DNA of 9,156 nt, from positions 1-9,156 of the forward strand of contig JABJQI010000064.1 in the NCBI GenBank assembly GCA_018663485.1, written 5' to 3'. Positions within the stretch are counted from its first letter, which is position 1. Each line of letters opens with the position of its first letter. A program made the translations under genes and the position numbers. This document shows, one piece after another, positions 5,296-9,156 of this stretch. Below the pieces are notes generated by a model. The model was not told the origin of the DNA. It saw only the letters and a list, made by a program, of their open reading frames with translations, and searched no databases. The DNA comes from Opitutia bacterium (GTDB taxonomy: Bacteria; Verrucomicrobiota; Verrucomicrobiia; Opitutales; Coraliomargaritaceae).

Positions 5296-6186
5296 ATGAA
5301 CACAAATCAATTTTCAGGCGTTTTCACTGCCTTGGCCACACCGATGCGTGCGGGTGCCGTCTCCTTTGAAGATCTCGATGCGCTGGTCGCGCATCAGCTT
5401 GACGGCAATATCGACGGACTCGTCTCGGTCGGCACTACAGGGGAATCTCCCACACTGAGCCACAAGGAGCATATCGAGGTGGTGCGTGCCACGGTGGCAG
5501 CCGCAGGCGGCAAGGTCCCGGTGATCGCTGGTACTGGCTCGAACTCGACAGACGAAGCAATCGACTTAACCCGCCAAGCTGAAGCAGCTGGTGCAGACGG
5601 CTTCCTAATCGTTACGCCTTATTACAACAAGCCTAGCCAAGCAGGCCTATTCGAGCATTTTAGTAAAATTGCTGAGTCCACTGAGAAGCCTATCGTGCTG
5701 TACTCAATCCCCTCACGCTGCGGCATTGAAATCTCGGTCGACGTGACCGCACGCCTTTACGAGGCGCATCCACACGTCTGCTGCATGAAGGCCGCCGAAG
5801 GCTCGTGCGAGAAAGTCGCCGAATACGTCCGTGCGCTCGGTCCCGACTACGCAGTGATGAGTGGCGACGACGGCTTGATCCTACCCTTCATGTCCGCTGG
5901 CGCAACTGGCGTGATCAGCGTGGCGTCGAACCTAGTGGTTGCGCCACTCGTGCAGATGGTGCAGGCTGCGAATAAGAACGACTATGCGACCGCTCGAGAG
6001 ACCTACTTGAAGTATTATCCTTTCTTTAAGGCAATCTTCCTCGAGCCAAACCCGGTGCCGATTAAGTATGCACTCAAGCAAGCCGGGATCATTCAATCCG
6101 ATGAAGTTCGCCTCCCTCTTAGCGGCTTGACAGATAGCACGCGCCAAGTGCTCGATACGCTATTTGCAGATTTGTCGCTCGTCTAA
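5296..6186 (+). CDS. dapA: 4-hydroxy-tetrahydrodipicolinate synthase
   Basis: DapA condenses pyruvate with aspartate semialdehyde, the committed step to diaminopimelate and lysine, in the cytoplasm. From an ATG at 5296 the protein has 296 residues, the family's usual length; an in-frame ATG at 5278 would add six (MLSKQN) that fall before the conserved strand, so the downstream start is preferred. Visible motifs, numbered from 5278, are GTTGES (52-57, pyruvate-binding loop), YYNKPS (115-120, catalytic Tyr), YSIPSRCG (142-149), and the Schiff-base Lys171 in CCMKAAEGS. The last two differ from the common Y-N-x-P-x-R-T-G and I-K-E-A-S/T-G, but the key Tyr and Lys are present, so activity is expected. 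It is followed 23 bp later by dapB, the next enzyme in the pathway, and both probably share a transcript with ruvA. Confidence 0.95.
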   Translation: MNTNQFSGVFTALATPMRAGAVSFEDLDALVAHQLDGNIDGLVSVGTTGESPTLSHKEHIEVVRATVAAAGGKVPVIAGTGSNSTDEAIDLTRQAEAAGADGFLIVTPYYNKPSQAGLFEHFSKIAESTEKPIVLYSIPSRCGIEISVDVTARLYEAHPHVCCMKAAEGSCEKVAEYVRALGPDYAVMSGDDGLILPFMSAGATGVISVASNLVVAPLVQMVQAANKNDYATARETYLKYYPFFKAIFLEPNPVPIKYALKQAGIIQSDEVRLPLSGLTDSTRQVLDTLFADLSLV

Positions 6187-6209
6187 TCATTTAAGAAAGA
6201 CTCACTACT

Positions 6210-6947
6210 ATGCTTCTCAAAATTTTACTCAACGGCTCACGTGGACGTATGGGCCTCGCCATTGCAGAAATTGCCGAAGCGCACAACGCGGTGATCGCTT
6301 CCGCTTGTGACGCTGGTGATGATGCCAGCGCAAACGTCGCCAACTGCCATGCGATTATCGACTTCAGCTTTCATGAGATTACTCTTGGCATCGCCGAACT
6401 GGCGGTCGCCAACAACATCCCGCTCGTGATTGGCACCACTGGCCACACCGCCGAAGAGAAAGCAGCCATTGTCAACGCAGTGGCAGGCAAGATCCCAGTG
6501 GTCTGGGCAGGCAACTACTCTGTAGGTGTCAACACACTCAATTATTTGACCCGCAAGGCCGCCGACATCCTCGGCGAGCAATACGAGCCTGAAGTCCTCG
6601 AAATGCACCACCATCATAAAAAAGATGCACCCAGCGGCACTGCGGAGCGACTAATCGAAATCCTCAAGGATTCCTATGCCCTCAACGACGAACAGGTCGT
6701 GCATGGCCGTGAAGGCCTAGTAGGCGCACGTCCCCACAAAGAGATCGGCGTACACGCCATCCGCGGTGGCGACATCGTTGGCGAGCACACGGTCTACTTC
6801 TGTGGCGCAGGTGAGCGTATCGAGCTTACGCACCGTGCCACAGATCGCAAGATCTTCGCCCAAGGATCAGTGCGCGCAGCACACTGGGCCGTCGGTAAAA
6901 CCCCTGGCGTCTACAACATGGAAGACGTACTTGGCCTGGTCGATTAA
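6210..6947 (+). CDS. dapB: 4-hydroxy-tetrahydrodipicolinate reductase
   Basis: DapB uses NAD(P)H to reduce the DapA product on the way to diaminopimelate, needed for lysine and the peptidoglycan cross-link. This 245-residue protein is somewhat shorter than E. coli DapB (273). Motifs are the nucleotide-binding turn NGSRGRMG (8-15), IGTTGH (74-79), and the signature EMHHHHKKDAPSGTA (131-145), which holds the active-site His and Lys and the substrate-binding SGT. The region between the dinucleotide-binding turn and IGTTGH is trimmed, which accounts for the shorter length. It starts at ATG 23 bp after dapA; a weak AAGAAAG lies upstream. It ends 18 bp before ruvA. Intact, with the expected pathway partner directly upstream. 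Confidence 0.96.
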   Translation: MLLKILLNGSRGRMGLAIAEIAEAHNAVIASACDAGDDASANVANCHAIIDFSFHEITLGIAELAVANNIPLVIGTTGHTAEEKAAIVNAVAGKIPVVWAGNYSVGVNTLNYLTRKAADILGEQYEPEVLEMHHHHKKDAPSGTAERLIEILKDSYALNDEQVVHGREGLVGARPHKEIGVHAIRGGDIVGEHTVYFCGAGERIELTHRATDRKIFAQGSVRAAHWAVGKTPGVYNMEDVLGLVD

Positions 6948-6965
6948 CCTCAACTCACACCTACT

Positions 6966-7565
6966 TTGATCGCCCGTATAAAAGGTATTGTCCTTGAAAC
7001 CACTCCGCTGCTCGTCGTCATCGAGGCCGGCGGCGTCGGCTACGATATTCAAATCCCGATCACTACAGCGGAAAAGGTGCCTGGCATCGGCAAAGAGTGC
7101 AGCCTATTCATCCATGCGGTCTATCGCGAAGACAGCGCCTCGCTGTATGGCTTCGCCACGCGCGAAGATCGCGACTTCTTTCGCCTACTGGTTGAGAAGG
7201 TTTCTGGCATTGGCCCCAAGATCGGCATCGCCATTCTCAGCCGCATGTCGGTCGAGCTACTGCGCGGCGCGATTGCCAGTGCCGACATCGGCCTACTTTC
7301 AAAATGCCCTGGGATTGGCAAGAAAACAGCAGAGCGGCTAGTCATTGAACTCAAAGACAAAGTCGCCCTCAGCGCCGCAAACACGACCGCCGATGCAACG
7401 GGCAGCACCAGCAGTGCAAGCCCAGGCGCCTATCAAGATGCAGTCAGTAGTCTTATTATTTTAGGCTACAAGCCTGCCGATGCCGATAAGTTCGTGCGCA
7501 AGGCCTCCAGTCAACTGCCGGCAAATACGAGCGTCGAAGCGCTCGTCAAACAAGCACTGTCATAA
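6966..7565 (+). CDS. ruvA: Holliday junction branch migration protein RuvA
   Basis: RuvA tetramers bind four-way DNA junctions and load the RuvB motor for branch migration in recombination and repair. The 199-residue protein shows all three domains: the N-terminal OB fold (about 1-63) with the acidic-pin residues Glu55 and Asp56 in YREDSASLYGF, two helix-hairpin-helix motifs at VSGIGPKIGIAI (79-90) and CPGIGKKTAERL (114-125), a Thr/Ser/Ala-rich linker (about 138-153), and a C-terminal RuvB-binding domain with ILGYKPADADKFVRKA (165-180). The start codon is TTG at 6966, chosen because MIARIKG is the conserved family N-terminus; there is no Shine-Dalgarno. It is the last gene of a probable dapA-dapB-ruvA transcript. 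ruvB and ruvC are not adjacent. A large inverted repeat follows the stop codon. Confidence 0.96.
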   Translation: MIARIKGIVLETTPLLVVIEAGGVGYDIQIPITTAEKVPGIGKECSLFIHAVYREDSASLYGFATREDRDFFRLLVEKVSGIGPKIGIAILSRMSVELLRGAIASADIGLLSKCPGIGKKTAERLVIELKDKVALSAANTTADATGSTSSASPGAYQDAVSSLIILGYKPADADKFVRKASSQLPANTSVEALVKQALS

Positions 7566-7581
7566 AGCGTGTCGCCAGTTT

Positions 7582-7649
7582 GGAGGGAAACGCTCCGTCG
7601 TTTCCATGCACCTGCCCCGCACAATGGAAACGACGGAGCGTTTCCCTCC
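7582..7649. repeat. Perfect 26-bp inverted repeat with palindromic arms
   Basis: The left arm (7582-7607) begins GGAGGGAAACGCTCC and the right arm (7624-7649) is its exact reverse complement, around a 16-base loop. Each arm also contains a smaller palindrome, GGAAACG-CTCCGT-CGTTTCC, so single arms can fold too. It lies 16 bp after the ruvA stop and 24 bp before the end of the convergent anti-sigma gene, a suitable place for a bidirectional terminator, though no T-tract follows. The nested symmetry is more like a dispersed REP/MITE-type intergenic element than a simple terminator. Only one copy is in this window. Confidence 0.8.
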
Positions 7650-7673
7650 CCAAAGAAGAATAAAGCGCGCTGA

Positions 7674-8345
7674 CTAAAATCGAGCCAATGAGCTTTGAAA
7701 CACAGCGGGCCGTAGCTGCGGTGACTGCAATACGCGCGCGGCTTGCGGCAATGGCTCAAATAAGCGCTGCTCTGGCATAGCCGAGTAAGCTTGATACTGA
7801 CTGAGTCGGTCAATCTCGCGCTGGCGGCTTGCTTCACGTTGGAGTAGCGCCTCGACGTCGACAGTACTGAGCTGTGGCTTGAGTGGCGCAAGTGCTGGAG
7901 TGAGCCCCATTAAGCGTAACTGCGAAGCGAGACTTCCACGACGTGATCCACCAGCACCTTGAGTCGCGGCAAAGCATTTCATATCAGACTGCAGCACCTC
8001 GGCCAGCTCTTCGCTCGGAGCCACACTCGATGCTTCGCGAATCACAGGGCTAAATAAAACAAAGGCCACACTTACACAACCAGCGATGCCGAAGCCAAGA
8101 AGCCACAGCGTTAAACGACTAGCTTGAGAGGTCTTCTTCGCTGTCAAAACGCGCAATTCAGCTACCCTCGAAGCTTCCGGAGCCACAGCGATACAGATCG
8201 CTTGATGTAAGCGATAACGCGAGGCAAACTCAGCCTTACGAGCAGGACAAACCGCGAGCTCCTCGCGCAGAGATTCGATCTCAACCGAGGAGATCTCCTG
8301 GTCGAAATACAAATTTACTAGCTCTGTAAATTTTGATTCGTTCAT
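7674..8345 (-). CDS. Membrane-bound anti-sigma factor (zinc-free type)
   Basis: This 223-residue protein is probably the inhibitor of the adjacent ECF sigma factor. Residues 1-60 resemble the cytoplasmic anti-sigma domain (LVNLYFDQEISSVEIESL, then REELAVCPARKAEF). One membrane helix follows at about 78-100 (LWLLGFGIAGCVSVAFVLF), then about 120 residues outside the cytoplasmic membrane, rich in Ala, Leu, Gln and Arg, with no domain I recognise. The usual zinc motif H-x3-C-x2-C is not intact: Cys33 remains, but Arg36 stands where the second Cys is expected and the His is absent. So this would be a non-zinc anti-sigma fold. The start codon overlaps the sigma gene's stop as ATGA, indicating coupled, roughly stoichiometric synthesis. 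The role is inferred mainly from this context and from topology. The signal sensed is unknown. Confidence 0.7.
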   Translation of the reverse strand: MNESKFTELVNLYFDQEISSVEIESLREELAVCPARKAEFASRYRLHQAICIAVAPEASRVAELRVLTAKKTSQASRLTLWLLGFGIAGCVSVAFVLFSPVIREASSVAPSEELAEVLQSDMKCFAATQGAGGSRRGSLASQLRLMGLTPALAPLKPQLSTVDVEALLQREASRQREIDRLSQYQAYSAMPEQRLFEPLPQAARVLQSPQLRPAVFQSSLARF

Positions 8346-8956
8346 GAAAAATCGCTGCCCATTAAATCACGCAGGCTTTCCCGAGCTCGTGCAATTCGAC
8401 TTTTTACCGTACCGACGCTAATCTCAAGCACCTGCGAAATCTCCGCGTAGGTCAAATTCTGCACATTGCGTAAAGTCAGCACTTCGCGATGCATCTCACC
8501 GAGGCCATTCATGCACTCAGATACACGCTGCACAAATTCTTGAGTGACTGCAGCCTCTGAAGGTGTCTCACCCTCGCTAGGCATCACACTTTCCAATGTG
8601 AGATCGCCATTTGCACTGAGCGGTTGATCCAGTGAGACGGAGTAGTCACGCTTACGTCGGAACCAATACCAGTAACGATTGTGGGCTAAATTCGTGGCAA
8701 TTTGATAGAGCCAAGTCGAGAAAGAGGCATCACCGCGAAACTTGTCTAATCCGCGGTGCGCACGAATAAACGCGTCTTGTGTCACTTCTTCAGCATCCTG
8801 CTGATTCTTCAATAAATGATGTACACGTGCGAAAATACGATCCCAATAGCGCGCGACCATATCGTCATACGCGGCATGATCGCCATTTTTAATACGCTCG
8901 ATCAAGAGATCGTCATGGCATGCGGCTTCGCTTTTTACTCTCATAGTCGGGTTCAT
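8342..8956 (-). CDS. ECF RNA polymerase sigma factor, RpoE-like
   Basis: This 204-residue group IV sigma factor directs RNA polymerase to a stress or envelope regulon. Region sigma-2 spans about 25-101, with DAEEVTQDAFIRA (54-66) for core binding and FRGDASFSTWLYQIATN (73-89) for -10 recognition and melting. An acidic linker follows (about 105-132), then sigma-4 with the helix-turn-helix LTYAEISQVLEISVGTVKSR (168-187) for -35 contact. There is no extra C-terminal domain. Start: ATG at 8956; a second ATG four codons later (MRVKSEA) is possible. No Shine-Dalgarno is evident. It is translationally coupled to the downstream membrane protein proposed as its anti-sigma factor. ECF genes are often autoregulated, but I could not place a GGAAC/TC-type promoter at proper spacing upstream. 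The exact ECF subgroup is not assigned. Confidence 0.93.
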   Translation of the reverse strand: MNPTMRVKSEAACHDDLLIERIKNGDHAAYDDMVARYWDRIFARVHHLLKNQQDAEEVTQDAFIRAHRGLDKFRGDASFSTWLYQIATNLAHNRYWYWFRRKRDYSVSLDQPLSANGDLTLESVMPSEGETPSEAAVTQEFVQRVSECMNGLGEMHREVLTLRNVQNLTYAEISQVLEISVGTVKSRIARARESLRDLMGSDFS

Positions 8957-9023
8957 GTAGGATAGATCGTTAAGAACTTAGATTTGTTCCCATTAAATTC
9001 GTTCAATAAAAAAATTCCTATAC

Positions 9024-9052
9024 TTGACAAGCCACTGCTAGATGCTTTCGAT
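9024..9052 (+). promoter_or_regulatory. Possible sigma-70 promoter for tRNA-Lys
   Basis: A perfect -35 TTGACA (9024-9029) is followed at 17 bases by TTCGAT (9047-9052), which matches only three of six -10 positions. The distance to the mature tRNA start (9069) is right. The strong -35 and position support it; the poor -10 weakens it. The remainder of 8957-9068 also has to hold the sigma gene's minus-strand promoter, which I could not identify. Confidence 0.4.
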
Positions 9053-9068
9053 CCTGCGCTTTTAAAGC

Positions 9069-9144
9069 GGATCGTTAGCTCAATCGGTAGAGCAGTTGAC
9101 TTTTAATCAATTGGTTCCGAGTTCAAGTCTCGGACGGTCTACCA
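9069..9144 (+). tRNA. tRNA-Lys (anticodon UUU)
   Basis: A complete 76-base cloverleaf is present. The acceptor arms are GGATCGT (9069-9075) and ACGGTCT (9134-9140), the D arm is GCTC/GAGC, and the anticodon stem GTTGA/TCAAT encloses loop CTTTTAA with anticodon TTT at 9102-9104. The variable loop has 5 bases and the T arm is CCGAG-TTCAAGT-CTCGG. The discriminator is A, and CCA is encoded (9142-9144). The anticodon arm is identical to that of E. coli tRNA-Lys. The acceptor stem contains two wobble pairs, G1-U72 and U4-G69; the terminal one is unusual. All other stems are fully paired, so it looks functional. Confidence 0.96.
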
Positions 9145-9156
9145 CTTTTATAAAAG
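9145..9156 (+). terminator. Palindrome directly after the tRNA, cut by window end
   Basis: CTTTTATAAAAG is a perfect 12-base palindrome beginning right after the CCA. It may be part of a terminator or processing signal, but the window ends here, so the rest cannot be seen. It is AT-rich, and chance is possible. Confidence 0.2.

Noticed and set aside
8957..9010. ECF-type autoregulatory promoter upstream of the sigma gene (minus-strand GGAAC and TCTAA)
   Set aside because: The two elements are only 3 bases apart, far from the roughly 16-17 needed. No better pair was found.
9057..9069. CGCTTT-T-AAAGCG palindrome overlapping the tRNA 5' end
   Set aside because: A one-base loop cannot form a hairpin as drawn and the repeat runs into the mature tRNA. 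Operator function cannot be supported from one copy.
1..9156. CRISPR array, rRNA, insertion sequence or phage genes
   Set aside because: No regularly spaced direct repeats, rRNA segments, transposase-like proteins or phage proteins were seen on either strand.

Overview
The window looks like a chromosomal segment from a Gram-negative bacterium, most likely a Verrucomicrobiota of the Opitutae/Puniceicoccales type. This placement is an inference from protein style, scarce Shine-Dalgarno motifs, and the mix of a type IV pilus ATPase, a dapA-dapB-ruvA run and a secreted MGH1-like glycoside hydrolase; it was not tested. The window has two parts of different character: an accessory left third (1 to about 2,715) and an ordinary housekeeping right part.

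Left part: this reads as the right end of an integron gene-cassette array. The key evidence is a 56-bp attC site at 2660-2715 with R'' ATCCAAC, an L'' arm with one extrahelical base, a short hairpin, L' CGGTGAAC and R' GTTCGAC. It directly follows the stop codon of a 551-codon secreted glycoside hydrolase. A second, more degenerate attC-like site at 929-986 ends in R' GTTGGAT. R'' at the 3' end of the hydrolase segment is the exact reverse complement of that R', which is expected if 981-2709 is one circularisable cassette. Before it lies an AT-rich stretch with two overlapping unknown genes, a 153-aa soluble protein and a 77-aa protein with two membrane segments. They are probably the cargo of a preceding cassette whose left end is outside the window. 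No integrase gene is visible. Cassette polarity puts any attI/intI off the left edge, or this is an attC cluster without its own integrase.

Right part: on the minus strand, a PilT/PilU-type retraction ATPase is followed without a gap by a GT-B glycosyltransferase whose 3' end faces the array. Divergent from pilT, on the plus strand, is a tight run dapA-dapB-ruvA: two steps of diaminopimelate/lysine synthesis and the Holliday-junction-binding subunit of RuvAB. ruvA converges on a minus-strand ECF sigma / membrane anti-sigma pair. Between them is a perfect 26-bp inverted repeat whose arms are themselves palindromic. The window closes with a tRNA-Lys(UUU) gene preceded by a promoter-like TTGACA.

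The two parts have no obvious functional link. The most notable point is the large cassette carrying a secreted carbohydrate-active enzyme.
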